Positions 8,594 to 16,586 of a stretch of 64,000 nucleotides of DNA are shown piece by piece (position 1 is the stretch's first letter; each line of letters starts with the position of its first letter). The notes below the pieces were generated by a model, which searched no databases, was not told where the DNA came from, and saw only the letters and a list, made by a program, of their open reading frames with translations. The stretch covers positions 62,001 to 126,000 of the forward strand of contig CAZOMB010000001.1 of NCBI GenBank assembly GCA_964581105.1, given 5' to 3'. This DNA comes from UBA10161 sp964581105. Lineage in GTDB: Archaea > Micrarchaeota > Micrarchaeia > Anstonellales > Anstonellaceae. A program made the position numbers and the translations under genes.

Positions 8594-8829
8594 CAATCCA
8601 CCTCATGTTAGAAATTTCACGCAAAGTTTTTATAATAGACGTAAAACCAGGTATTCTCGAGGCTTCGCCCCACTTCTCTTTAGTTCTTCGTTTGCTCAGA
8701 ACTCAAGATCTTCGTCACCACACAAGTTTCGGGACAAGTGCTCAGCAATACCTCAATCTCGTCACAGCGGAAAGTACTTTGAAGAAGGCCTCTTAAATCC
8801 TTTGTGCCAGGAAAAAGCAGGTAATTAAT
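8594..8829. other. Intergenic region without a clear gene
   Basis: About 236 nt between divergent genes. Short open frames exist on both strands but have no start signals or recognisable product. A TATA-like TTTTTATAATAG near 8627 may serve the lipoprotein gene. I see nothing else. Confidence 0.4.
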
Positions 8830-9186
8830 ATGGATTATGATGACATCAAAGGCAAGGATGACGAAGCTGCAAATCAAATTACCATGAAAAATTATGACAA
8901 AGCAGCTGAAATCATGGAAGACCTCATAGCTATGGGAAAACTAAGAGAAGGCAACACCCTCAAAGAAACCTGCTTTTACAAGGCCGGAAAAATCGCTATC
9001 CATCTAAAGAAAAAAGAGGTTGTTGAGCATGTTATTGGAGAGTTATCTAAGAATGGGTCAAAAAAGGCAGACACGCTGCAAACGCTTCTGAAGAGGTTGG
9101 AAAAAAGGGGAATTTTTGATAAGACCCGTGGGGAAAGGGTTGGCATGAAAAAAGGAGAAACCACTCGTTTAACTAACCGAAAATAG
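8830..9186 (+). CDS. Small helical (TPR-like) protein, unknown
   Basis: 118 residues with helix-turn-helix repeats similar to single TPR units (NYDKAAEIMEDLIAMGKLRE, CFYKAGKIAIHLKKKEVVEH), ending in a basic tail. No conserved motif identifies a function. The ATG has no strong Shine-Dalgarno, but GTAATTAAT lies directly upstream. Its 3' end overlaps the convergent gene at 9173 by 14 nt. Confidence 0.6.
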   Translation: MDYDDIKGKDDEAANQITMKNYDKAAEIMEDLIAMGKLREGNTLKETCFYKAGKIAIHLKKKEVVEHVIGELSKNGSKKADTLQTLLKRLEKRGIFDKTRGERVGMKKGETTRLTNRK

Positions 9187-9481
9187 AGCCCATGCCTACT
9201 TCTGCTGAATTTTCGGTTTCCTCGATTTTTTTTACAACTGCAGAAACAACCTCTGGCTTGCACTCTTCTGCAATCTCTTTGAGCTTTTCCTTTGCAAATG
9301 CTGCAAATTCATCTGTTGCCCTTATGAAAAGATATGTTTTTTCCTTGTCCTGCCCAACTGATAGGCCATCTTGCAGCTTGTAGCCGTTTCTTGAAAAGCT
9401 TTTTTCAGCGTATGGGTCTTCCTTTAGGATTTTTTCAAGCTTTGATTTTTCCTTTAGCTGCACTTCAAATACCAGGTCCAT
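9173..9481 (-). CDS. Small conserved-looking protein, unknown
   Basis: 102 residues: an alpha/beta domain (MDLVFEVQLKEKSKLEKIL, then YLFIRATDEFAAFAKEKLKEI) followed by a helical, acidic C-terminus and a Gly-rich end. The strand-helix-strand pattern recalls small archaeal KEOPS subunit or DUF-type folds, but I cannot assign it. It is followed closely by two membrane-protein genes on the same strand upstream (9492 and 9731), suggesting a transcription unit. Confidence 0.6.
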   Translation of the reverse strand: MDLVFEVQLKEKSKLEKILKEDPYAEKSFSRNGYKLQDGLSVGQDKEKTYLFIRATDEFAAFAKEKLKEIAEECKPEVVSAVVKKIEETENSAEVGMGSIFG

Positions 9482-9491
9482 GTTATTCGCC

Positions 9492-9677
9492 TCACTTTTT
9501 CAGCCATGGGAGCATCATCATAAAGCCAAGCAGGATTATAATTATCGGCCCAATTGGGAATGTGACATTTACCCAGCCAATCTCTGCTGCAAGCCAAAGG
9601 CATCCAAGCGCAGAAATGAAAATCCCGTATGCTATGCGCTCTTTTGCATGGTGGTCCCCGACTTTTATTTTTGCCAT
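9492..9677 (-). CDS. Small two-helix membrane protein
   Basis: About 61 residues: a short polar, His-containing N-terminus (KIKVGDHHAKER) and two hydrophobic helices (AYGIFISALGCLWLAAEIGW and FPIGPIIIILLGFMMML). It has the layout of LiaF/DUF5668-type small membrane proteins. The second methionine (9677) fits family-like N-termini better than 9686. Function unknown; it sits 10 nt upstream of the gene ending at 9173-9481. Confidence 0.6.
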   Translation of the reverse strand: MAKIKVGDHHAKERIAYGIFISALGCLWLAAEIGWVNVTFPIGPIIIILLGFMMMLPWLKK

Positions 9678-9730
9678 GTGAACCATTCGTGCTTTCTTTT
9701 AAAAAAGCTACCTGTTGCCAGCAGGTTGGA

Positions 9731-10540
9731 TTAATTCTTTTGGTAGCTGGGAATATGATAAAGCACAAAAGCAGCCACAAGGGAAATGGCAAATGACAGT
9801 ATTGTTCCTACAACAAAGCCAAATGGAGGAAATGTATAGGCAGCTGCCAATGCAAATACAACTGTGGATATGGAACCAATTGGGGCATTGTAAAATGTCC
9901 TGAAAAGAAAGTCAGAATCATGATGCCTGTGGAGAATAACAAGAGCAGAGAAAAATGCGGCAGGAAATGCGGCAAAAATGCCACCCCAGAAGGGAGAAAG
10001 CACTTTGGAAAGGAAAACAGCCAATGCAATGACAAAACCAGCAAAAAAATAGCGGGTTATCTTCTCGCCTGCCGAGTATCTGAACTTGCAGGGTGGCACT
10101 TTAATTTTAGGCAACACTGTCAAGAGCACATATGAGACAGTTATCATAAGAAAATAAGCAACCAATGACATTGTAAGGTCTGAGAACTCAATTAGTACTA
10201 AAGGAATAGCACCTGCAAACCATAGCGCCAGAGCCACAAACGAGCATATGAGTATTGAGAAACCTCTTGGCATCCTTATTCTGGAAAGGTAAAGGTATGC
10301 AACGGCAAAAAGGGAAGTAAGCCCAATGCCAACAATAGAGACTGGAACAATTTCTGCAACTGCATAAGGTGAAACCACCCAGCCAATGAAAAAAAAGCTC
10401 ACAAGCACAGTTGATGCGATTGTGATAATAATGCCAGCTGCTTTTTTTCCTGCTTTTTCAGAAAGAAAAGTGAGTGCAGCTACAAATGCCCCTCCGACGA
10501 AAAAAGACACTAGGACTTGAAGGGTGAATAAATCAATCAT
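9731..10540 (-). CDS. Multi-pass membrane protein (two-repeat, DUF3147-like)
   Basis: 269 residues with about eight hydrophobic helices in two similar halves. Each half begins with a helix followed by a Gly-rich turn: FFVGGAFVAALTFLSEKAGKK and FWGGIFAAFPAAFFSAL. The GGxFAAFPA turn resembles GlpM/DUF3147 small membrane proteins, here duplicated and fused. Function is not established. A TATA-like CTTTTATTTAT lies about 25 nt upstream of the ATG. Confidence 0.6.
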   Translation of the reverse strand: MIDLFTLQVLVSFFVGGAFVAALTFLSEKAGKKAAGIIITIASTVLVSFFFIGWVVSPYAVAEIVPVSIVGIGLTSLFAVAYLYLSRIRMPRGFSILICSFVALALWFAGAIPLVLIEFSDLTMSLVAYFLMITVSYVLLTVLPKIKVPPCKFRYSAGEKITRYFFAGFVIALAVFLSKVLSPFWGGIFAAFPAAFFSALVILHRHHDSDFLFRTFYNAPIGSISTVVFALAAAYTFPPFGFVVGTILSFAISLVAAFVLYHIPSYQKN

Positions 10541-10595
10541 TAACTGAGAAAGTCTCAGCTTTTATTTATAAACATGTGCAAAGCCCCCGATGGGA

Positions 10596-10692
10596 TTTTC
10601 AGCCCTTTTCCGTGGACGCTTTTAGGCATGGAGCAGACCGAAGGTCTGCGACATACTTTCCACGAAGTGGAAATGCATCCCGAAAAGGGTCC
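10596..10692 (-). repeat. T-loop intron family copy (tRNA-Thr)
   Basis: 97-nt intron. The ends contain GGACCCTTTTCGGGATGC and CATGCCTAAAAGCG...GGAAAAGGGCTGAAAA, with two extra hairpins (around TTTCCACTTCGTGGAAA and GCAGACCTTCGGTCTGC) inserted in the apical part. Boundaries are uncertain by 1 nt because of flanking A residues. Confidence 0.8.
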
Positions 10693-10706
10693 TTTGAACC
10701 CACGAC

Positions 10707-10806
10707 NNNNNNNNNNNNNNNNNNNNNNNNNNNNNNNNNNNNNNNNNNNNNNNNNNNNNNNNNNNNNNNNNNNNNNNNNNNNNNNNNNNNNNNNNNNNNN
10801 NNNNNN
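10707..10806. other. Assembly gap (100 N)
   Basis: Exactly 100 undetermined bases lie within the tRNA-Thr gene and hide its anticodon arm. The round number suggests a scaffold gap of unknown true size, probably caused by the repeated tRNA/intron sequence. Confidence 0.95.
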
Positions 10807-10905
10807 GGCGCTCTACCACTGAGCTACAGGGGCATTGACTGACGGGTATGGTACTGCCAGAAGCATTTTATAATTGCATCCAGCTATAAGCATTTGTGAA
10901 TTGGG

Positions 10906-12459
10906 ATGGAGATACAAGGAGCGTTTGACTCGCTTTGCAAAATACTTTTTGGGAGTGAAATAGGGAAGCTTGGAGATTTTGAAGAATACCTGAAAGAGCC
11001 AATGATACCTTACAATATATCAAAATCTTCAATATCTGGAAAAGATGTAAGGGTTGCCTCAACATATGACCTGTCTGGGAGAAAGCTTATCTCACAGGAT
11101 GAAATCAAAAAGGTGAAGCTAAAGCCTCTGAATGTGGATGACATAAAAGATATAGATTCTCTTTTTGAGGCAGTTGGCGAGAATTTCAATTACTGCGGGA
11201 ATAAACTGTTTGGCAAGAACTATTCAGTTGAACTTGTTGACAATTGCACTGACTGCTACAATGTAATTCATTCCCACAATGTATACAATGTAAAGCATGG
11301 GGCCTATCTTTCCTATGTAAGGGAAGCTGAATATGTATTTGGCCTTGGGCCCCACCCTTATGTAAAATTTGCAATGCGCTCTTGCGAGGGGCTTAATTGC
11401 ATCAGGTGCTTTGAGACTTACTATTCATCAAATGTAAGCGACACATACTACGCATTCAACTGCATCAGCTGCCAAAGCTGCATGTTTTGCTTTAACCAGA
11501 GGAACACGAGAAATGCCATTGGAAACCTTGAGCTGACTAAGGAACGCTATGCAGAGCTGAAAAGCAAGCTCACAGAAGAAATGGCCAGCGAGCTTCGAAG
11601 GAAAAAGAAGCTGCCATCAATAGCAGACATTGCTTTTATTGGAATAAAAAAGCCAAAAGAAGACCAGCTGACAAAAGACAGCCCAGTTCCTGAGAGGCTT
11701 GAAAAGGCATTTTCCTCAACATGCAAAATAGTGCTTGGCAAGCAAAGAAATGGCATGGGAAAGTTTTCAGGCTGGCTTGAGGCAAACAAAGGGCTGGGGG
11801 TAAAAAAAGTGAAAGGAGCATTTGGAAGCCCGACTTATAAGATGACAAACCTGCCTATTGTGCGTGACATACCATCTGAGAGGCTGGTTACTCAGAAGGA
11901 AGGAGTAAAGTGCGGGGAGAAAAAGATTGAAATTGATGGCCCTGAAACCCCGTCATTTTCTGAAATTGCAAAAAGAGCCTCAAAAATAGCCTATTTCACT
12001 CTTGAGTTTGTGGACGGGCCAAATGTCCATTGCTATGACACTCCTTCTGTATTCACTGGCTCTTACATATACAAGTGCTGGGATACTACCCGCTCAAAGA
12101 ACTCTGCTTATGTTGATGCTGCAATAGAGTCTGAGTACGTGTTTGGGGGGAACATGAGGATTCTGCGCTCTGAGTTCTGCTTGCGCTGCTCAGATGTTTC
12201 CAACTCGAAAAAATGCTTTGAGGTTGCAAGCTCGCACAGCACAAGGGACTCTTACTTTTGCTTTAATGTTGAAAGCTGCAGTGACTGCATACTTTGCTTT
12301 AATGAAAAAGGCCTTTCCTACGCAGTTGGGAATACCAAAGTTGGCAAAGAGCAGTACTCAAGGATAAAGGGAATGCTTCTTGATTATTTGAATAAAGAGC
12401 TTGACAAGAATTCGGGCGTGCCAATAGGGGTTTACCGGCTGCCAATGAAAAAGAAATAA
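10906..12459 (+). CDS. Cys-rich solenoid-like protein, paralogue 1
   Basis: 517 residues in two similar halves. Each begins with a helical block (FDSLCKILFGSEIGKLGDFE; FSSTCKIVLGKQRNGMGKF), then SGKDV-type and IKDIDS-type motifs, then short repeats of about 20 residues rich in Cys, Ser, Asn and aromatic residues that end in SCMFCFNQRNTRNAIGN and CILCFNEKGLSYAVGN. The repeat spacing suggests a beta-solenoid stacking CxxC-like pairs, possibly binding metal. Three more loci in this window encode the same family (31798, 35901 and 41655-43207). A TATA-like TTTTATAATT lies about 35 nt upstream. No characterised homologue is recognised. Confidence 0.8.
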   Translation: MEIQGAFDSLCKILFGSEIGKLGDFEEYLKEPMIPYNISKSSISGKDVRVASTYDLSGRKLISQDEIKKVKLKPLNVDDIKDIDSLFEAVGENFNYCGNKLFGKNYSVELVDNCTDCYNVIHSHNVYNVKHGAYLSYVREAEYVFGLGPHPYVKFAMRSCEGLNCIRCFETYYSSNVSDTYYAFNCISCQSCMFCFNQRNTRNAIGNLELTKERYAELKSKLTEEMASELRRKKKLPSIADIAFIGIKKPKEDQLTKDSPVPERLEKAFSSTCKIVLGKQRNGMGKFSGWLEANKGLGVKKVKGAFGSPTYKMTNLPIVRDIPSERLVTQKEGVKCGEKKIEIDGPETPSFSEIAKRASKIAYFTLEFVDGPNVHCYDTPSVFTGSYIYKCWDTTRSKNSAYVDAAIESEYVFGGNMRILRSEFCLRCSDVSNSKKCFEVASSHSTRDSYFCFNVESCSDCILCFNEKGLSYAVGNTKVGKEQYSRIKGMLLDYLNKELDKNSGVPIGVYRLPMKKK

Positions 12460-12476
12460 AACGCCGACGAGGAGAT

Positions 12477-12708
12477 TTGTTCGGCCCTTTTCCGTGAACG
12501 CTTCCCACTTTCTCGTCTCAACGAGAAAGGGGCACCTTTCTGCCGAAGGCAGAAAGCGTGTTCGATACGTCGAAAAGGGTTCTTTTTGGTGGAGCTTTTT
12601 AGGCACCCCGAAAAAGGTCCTTTTTGGTGGAGCTTTTTAGGCACGGCACAAACCAAAGGTTTGTGACGGTTGTTCTGCGAAGCAGAACAGCATCCCAAAA
12701 AAGGTCCA
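12477..12708 (-). repeat. Composite T-loop intron: three related units in tandem
   Basis: Three related units follow each other. One has GGACCTTTTTTGGGATGC with inserted hairpins before GCCTAAAAAGCTCCACC. A second, complete short unit is CCTTTTTCGGGGTGCC to CTCCACCAAAAAG. The third begins AACCCTTTTCGACG and ends GGAAAAGGGCCGAACAA, with two long inserted hairpins. The order suggests insertion of one intron next to, or inside, another. Confidence 0.8.
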
Positions 12709-12739
12709 TTGAACTCCTAAGCCCCGAAGGGCACTAGAT

Positions 12740-12762
12740 TGCTCGGCAAAAACCGGTGGGAT
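12740..12762 (-). other. 23-nt anticodon-loop intron of tRNA-Ser(CGA)
   Basis: Position 37/38, bounded by AA^A and CA^A bulges around helix CTCG/CGAG. It is unrelated in sequence to the T-loop introns. Confidence 0.8.
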
Positions 12763-12800
12763 TTCGAGTCTAGCGCAATACCGGATTCTGCCACGTCGGC

Positions 12801-12882
12801 TTGTTTTTGCTTTGTCGAGTGGCAGGCAGTGCTTTAGCACTATAACTGCCACGTCGGCATGCCGATTGGCGGTTTTTTAATA
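12801..12882 (-). promoter_or_regulatory. Duplicated 5' leader of tRNA-Ser(CGA) with upstream TATA
   Basis: A perfect copy of the first 13 nt of the tRNA (GCCGACGTGGCAG, 12846-12858) lies 58 nt upstream of the real 5' end. It is followed by TTATAGTGC-TAAA-GCACTGC and CTGCCAC, so GTGGCAG can pair with CTGCCAC. A TATA-like TATTAAAAAAC (about 12872-12882) is placed to start transcription at the first copy. The same arrangement precedes tRNA-Ser(UGA). Confidence 0.65.
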
Positions 12883-12922
12883 CGGGTATTGCTTAATAAT
12901 GTTAATTGCATAGAGTTAGAAC

Positions 12923-13585
12923 ATGAAACCATTGATTGCACTGAATTTGAAGGTGTATAATGAGTCTTTAGGGGAAAAAGGAATAGCGCTTTCCCAAATT
13001 GCAAGCGAGATTTCGCTTCTTACAGGGGTAAGGATTGTTGTCTGCCCGCAGTCTGTTGATTTGAAAGAAGCCTGCCAAATAGGGGTAGATGTGTTTGCGC
13101 AGCATGTTGATGCAGCAGAGCCTGGGGCGCATACTGGAAGCATTACTGTTGAGGCAATAAAGCAGGCAGGGTGCAAAGGAAGCTTGGTCAACCATTCAGA
13201 GCACAGGATTGCTGAGGAGCATGCTGCAAAAACAATTGAAAGGCTGAAAAAAGCTGGTCTTGAGAGCATTGTTTGCACACAAGACCCTGCTGAATCTGCT
13301 ATACTTTCCAAATATGAGCCTTCCTTTATTGCTGTTGAGCCTCCAGAGCTTATTGGAAAAGGGGTTTCTGTTTCAACTGCAAAGCCTGAAATTGTTTCAG
13401 GGGCTGTGCAAGCAGTTTCCAAAGTAAATTCCACGCCTGTGCTTTGCGGAGCAGGAGTGAGCAATGCTGAGGACATTAAAAAGGCAATTGAGCTTGGCGC
13501 AAAGGGGGTTCTTTTGGCATCTGCTTATGCCAAAGCAAAGGACCCGAAAAAACTTCTTCTTTCCATGGCTGAGGCAATAAAATAA
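12923..13585 (+). CDS. tpiA: Triosephosphate isomerase (archaeal type)
   Basis: Interconverts dihydroxyacetone phosphate and glyceraldehyde 3-phosphate. The catalytic His-containing NHSEHR, the catalytic Glu in AVEPPELIGKG and the phosphate-binding CGAGVSN and GVLLASA loops are visible. The N-terminal Asn/Lys pair (LNLKVYN) is present. At 220 residues it has the compact archaeal length rather than the ~250 of bacterial enzymes. It starts about 65 nt from the duplicated tRNA-Ser leader on the other strand and is followed by argG 69 nt downstream on the same strand. Confidence 0.95.
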   Translation: MKPLIALNLKVYNESLGEKGIALSQIASEISLLTGVRIVVCPQSVDLKEACQIGVDVFAQHVDAAEPGAHTGSITVEAIKQAGCKGSLVNHSEHRIAEEHAAKTIERLKKAGLESIVCTQDPAESAILSKYEPSFIAVEPPELIGKGVSVSTAKPEIVSGAVQAVSKVNSTPVLCGAGVSNAEDIKKAIELGAKGVLLASAYAKAKDPKKLLLSMAEAIK

Positions 13586-13654
13586 ATGTCCCAGATGCAA
13601 CACAGTTCTTTTAAAAGCAGCAAAAAAAATCTATGGCAAATGGGAGGTTTTCAA

Positions 13655-14902
13655 ATGGCAAAGGAAAAAGTTGTGCTGGCATACTCAGGAGGGCTTGACA
13701 CCTCATGCATACTCAAATGGCTGATTGACAAGGGATATGAGGTAATAGCATATGTTGCAGATGTTGGGCAGCAGGATGACTTTGATGCTGTGAAAAAAAA
13801 GGCAGAAAAAATAGGGGCATCAAAAGTCATTGTAACAGACCTGAAAAAGGAGTTTGTCACTGACTATATTTTTCCTGCAATAAGGGCAAATGCGATTTAT
13901 GAAAGCAGGTATTTGCTTGGCACTGCCCTGGCAAGGCCATTGATTGCAAAGCACCAGATAGCAATAGCAAAACAAGAGGGAGCAAAATATGTGTCACACG
14001 GGTCTACTGGCAAGGGCAATGACCAGGTGAGATTTGAGCTGGCATACTATGCCCTGAACCCAGAAATCAAGATTATTGCCCCTTGGAAAATGAAGGAATA
14101 CCTTGGCCAGTTCAAAGGAAGGGATGATTTGATAGCTTATGCCAAGAAAAATGGCATCCAGATTACCCAGACACATAAAAAGCCATATTCTGAGGATGAG
14201 AACCTGATGCATATTTCCCATGAGGCAGGCATACTTGAAAAGCCAGAATATGTGCCTGAGGACAGCATTTACTCAAGAACCACTTCGCCGCAAAAGGCGC
14301 CTGACAAAGTAAGCACTATAATTGTGCATTTCAAGGATGGCACTCCTGTTAAAATAGAGAACAAGGAGGCAGGTGTTGTGAAAACAGACCCTCTTGAGCT
14401 ATTCTTATATGCCAATAAAATAGGGGCTGAAAACGGGATTGGGAGAATTGACATGGTGGAAAACAGGTTTGTTGGCATAAAGTCAAGAGGACTTTATGAA
14501 ACCCCTGGAGGCACTGTGCTGATGGCTGCCCACAGGGATATTGAGGCAATTGCAATGGACAGGGAGGTAATGAAGTTAAGGGACATGTTGTCCCCCATGT
14601 ACGCAGAGATAATATACAATGGGTTTTGGTTCTCCCCTGAAATGGATTTCCTCACAGCTTCAATAAACAAGAGCCAGGAATACATTGACGGCAAGGTAAC
14701 GCTGCAGCTTTACAAGGGCAATGTAATGACAGTTGCCAGAAAGTCGCCAACCTCCCTTTATGACGAGGAAATTGGCTCAATGCACAAGGAAGGGGGCTTT
14801 GACCAAAAGGATTCCAAGGGCTTCATCAAAATCAATGCAATAAGACTGATGGCACACAAGGAAATTCTGGACAAAATCAAAAAGAAGCAGGCAGAGGAGT
14901 AG
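13655..14902 (+). CDS. argG: Argininosuccinate synthase
   Basis: Joins citrulline and aspartate using ATP in the penultimate step of arginine synthesis. The ATP-pyrophosphatase P-loop YSGGLDTSC opens the protein, with HGSTGKGNDQVRFE and the PYSxDEN region as further family marks. About 415 residues from the ATG at 13655, which is preceded by GGGAGG; an in-frame ATG at 13586 lies directly after tpiA but adds a tail not seen in the family. Together with argH this gives the last two steps only; the earlier arginine genes are not in the window. Confidence 0.95.
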   Translation: MAKEKVVLAYSGGLDTSCILKWLIDKGYEVIAYVADVGQQDDFDAVKKKAEKIGASKVIVTDLKKEFVTDYIFPAIRANAIYESRYLLGTALARPLIAKHQIAIAKQEGAKYVSHGSTGKGNDQVRFELAYYALNPEIKIIAPWKMKEYLGQFKGRDDLIAYAKKNGIQITQTHKKPYSEDENLMHISHEAGILEKPEYVPEDSIYSRTTSPQKAPDKVSTIIVHFKDGTPVKIENKEAGVVKTDPLELFLYANKIGAENGIGRIDMVENRFVGIKSRGLYETPGGTVLMAAHRDIEAIAMDREVMKLRDMLSPMYAEIIYNGFWFSPEMDFLTASINKSQEYIDGKVTLQLYKGNVMTVARKSPTSLYDEEIGSMHKEGGFDQKDSKGFIKINAIRLMAHKEILDKIKKKQAEE

Positions 14903-14986
14903 CCTGTTTTTTCCTTATTTTCAGCCTTTTATTGCAAAACAGGAAGTTTTATTATAGTTTCCTACAGTATACTATAGGTGATTATA

Positions 14987-15211
14987 ATGAGCGATGTTAC
15001 AACAATACAAATAAACAGGGACATTCTTGAGTTTCTGAAAAGCATAAAGAAGCACCCAAGGCAGAGCTATAATGAGGTCCTTTCAAAGATGGTTGATTCG
15101 TACAAGGAGAAAAGCAAGAGCCAGTATGACCAGTACCTTCATGAAATCCAAAAAAACAAGATGAAGGAGCTGTGGGACAACAAAGAGGACGAGGAGTGGG
15201 AGCATGCATAA
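14987..15211 (+). CDS. Antitoxin-like protein of a type II TA module
   Basis: About 74 residues. The N-terminal TTIQINRDILEFLKSIKKHP resembles the strand and first helix of ribbon-helix-helix antitoxins, and the rest is a charged helical tail (KSQYDQYLHEIQKNKMKELW) suited to toxin binding. GGTGA lies 5 nt before the ATG at 14987, and a TATA-like ACTATA lies just upstream. The 3' end overlaps the toxin-like gene by 8 nt, a classic TA arrangement. Such antitoxins usually repress their own promoter. Confidence 0.7.
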   Translation: MSDVTTIQINRDILEFLKSIKKHPRQSYNEVLSKMVDSYKEKSKSQYDQYLHEIQKNKMKELWDNKEDEEWEHA

Positions 15212-15518
15212 GCCAGGGGAAGTTGTATTGGCAGAAGTCCAGTTTGCAGACAGCCCGCAAATCAAAAAAAGGCCAGCAGTTGTGCTTTTTGAAGAATTTG
15301 GGAATATCGTGGTTGCAGGGATAACCGGCAACTTAAGGATGAAAGGTGTTCCACTTGGAAGAAAAGATGGGGCAATGAAAGACAGCGTGATAAAGCTCAA
15401 TTATATTTTCACAATATCTGAAAGCGCCATTTCAAAAGTGCTTTTTGAGCTTTCTGCAGGGAAAAGAAGGGAAGTTTACAGGGGAATTTGCAAACTGATG
15501 ACTGGCTTGGGGAAGTAA
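15204..15518 (+). CDS. MazF/PemK-like toxin
   Basis: 104 residues. The start KPGEVVLAEVQFADSPQIKKRPAVVL follows the MazF/PemK pattern (PGxVVxVxFPxxxxxxxRPAVVL), which forms an SH3-like barrel ribonuclease. DSVIKLNYIFTISES matches the later strand with the conserved S/T-I region. The expected activity is mRNA cleavage, counteracted by the upstream protein. It overlaps that gene by 8 nt. Assignment rests on the N-terminal motif and gene pairing. Confidence 0.75.
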   Translation: MHKPGEVVLAEVQFADSPQIKKRPAVVLFEEFGNIVVAGITGNLRMKGVPLGRKDGAMKDSVIKLNYIFTISESAISKVLFELSAGKRREVYRGICKLMTGLGK

Positions 15519-15587
15519 TGTCTTCTTTTTCCCTTTTTACACACTCTTTTTTATTACTTTTGCCACAGATTAAAGTTGGGTGGGTGG

Positions 15588-16586
15588 ATGAACGACCAAT
15601 ATAATACAAAAAAGTTACTAAAAGCTGTTAAGAACATAGGTAAACTGGACAAAAATAAAAAATTAGCAAAAACAAAGCTTCTCGATTCTGGAATTTGGAG
15701 GAGGAGATTCTTCTCAGTAAAATGGGCCAAGCTAATAAATCCAAAGGACGCCGCTCACATCATAGAATCAACTTCTCAAAAAGAAAGCAGAATACGCAGG
15801 GAATGGCGCGGAGAAAAAGAGTATTTGTGCGACTATAATCTATTCAGCAAAAAAGCCAAGGAAATACTTTTCAGCAAGCTTGATTCAGTAGATTCACTTT
15901 GGCTCGTGAAAAAGGCAATGGAAAAAGACACTGACTTTAAGCTGGTCAGCCCCTGGAAGCAGGTTGTGATTGACAAATTGAGCCGCTGGGACGCTGAGGA
16001 GGCGGTGGTTGCTTACATAATGCGCCAGCCCGAGGAGGAGGGCAGGAGAATCAGGGAAAAGATGAGTAGGCGTGGGCCTTACACCACTTTGCAGGAAATT
16101 TTGAAGGGCAAGCCGAACAAAATAGACAGGTGGATGGCTGAAGGAAACGATGCCGTGAAAAAGGCTATTAGGAAAGACAATACTGGAGTGCAGGAAATTT
16201 ATAGCCTGCTTACTGGCGCAGCGGAAAGAGTGCAGGAATTTTTCGCTTTGTATAATGATGCAGTGGTAAAATTCACAAAAGTGATAGACAAGGCTTGCTT
16301 TTGTGAGGCATACCTGCAGCGCGCGGCAGCCTATGCCATGCTTGCGTCAGAAGACAAGCTGGAGAAATACCACATTCATTACTACCGCAAGGCAATCCGG
16401 GACTGCAATAAGGCGCTTGAGATAAGCCCGGGCCAGTATACCGATGTGCTGGAAATTGCGAATTGGATAGAGATATTGCACATGAAAAGACGTGCCAACT
16501 TTCCGAATGAATTGGACGAGCTGCGTGAAGCCGCAAAGAATGCGAAGAGAAAAAGCGAAGAGGATGCCGGTGCTTTCAGATCCTAG
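15588..16586 (+). CDS. Hypothetical protein with C-terminal TPR-like repeats
   Basis: About 332 residues. The N-terminal 130 residues are basic and helical without a known motif. The C-terminal third (FTKVIDKACFCEAYLQRAAA, IRDCNKALEISPGQYTDVLE) shows TPR-like helix pairs. GC content rises in the second half compared with neighbours, for example around 16000-16580. The ATG at 15588 follows GGGTGGGTGG. Its stop codon overlaps the convergent thrS stop by 4 nt. Function unknown. Confidence 0.65.
   Translation: MNDQYNTKKLLKAVKNIGKLDKNKKLAKTKLLDSGIWRRRFFSVKWAKLINPKDAAHIIESTSQKESRIRREWRGEKEYLCDYNLFSKKAKEILFSKLDSVDSLWLVKKAMEKDTDFKLVSPWKQVVIDKLSRWDAEEAVVAYIMRQPEEEGRRIREKMSRRGPYTTLQEILKGKPNKIDRWMAEGNDAVKKAIRKDNTGVQEIYSLLTGAAERVQEFFALYNDAVVKFTKVIDKACFCEAYLQRAAAYAMLASEDKLEKYHIHYYRKAIRDCNKALEISPGQYTDVLEIANWIEILHMKRRANFPNELDELREAAKNAKRKSEEDAGAFRS

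Larger units (their letters stand above)
10582..10833 (-). tRNA. tRNA-Thr (anticodon lost in gap) with T-loop intron
   Basis: GCCCCTG pairs with CGGGGGC and is followed by U73, identical to the tRNA-Thr(UGU) gene at 45.8 kb, so this is most likely a Thr isoacceptor. The D-arm AGCTCAGTGGTAGAGC is intact. The anticodon arm falls in a 100-nt run of N. The T-arm is GTGGG-TTCAAA, an intron at 10596-10692, then T-CCCAT. A BHB is visible: helix TTCA/TGAA with bulges AAG and AAT. Confidence 0.85.
12462..12800 (-). tRNA. tRNA-Ser(CGA) with anticodon and composite T-loop introns
   Basis: Type II tRNA. The acceptor is GCCGACG/CGTCGGC with G73, and the variable arm GCCCTTCGGGGC is long. The anticodon stem CTAGA/TCTAG encloses CTCGAA, a 23-nt intron (12740-12762), then A, giving anticodon CGA. 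The BHB there is CTCG/CGAG with bulges AAA and CAA. The T-arm AGGAG-TTCAA...AT-CTCCT is split by a 232-nt composite intron (12477-12708) with BHB helix GTTC/GAAC. Mature length would be about 84 nt. The gene sits 2 nt from the convergent Cys-rich gene and has an unusual duplicated leader. Confidence 0.92.

Noticed and set aside
8443..8828. Plus-strand frames overlapping the lipoprotein gene
   Set aside because: They are antisense to the low-complexity linker and signal of the lipoprotein and have no start signals.
13586..13654. N-terminal extension of ArgG from ATG 13586
   Set aside because: The extension runs over the argG Shine-Dalgarno and is not part of the family; the ATG at 13655 directly precedes the P-loop.
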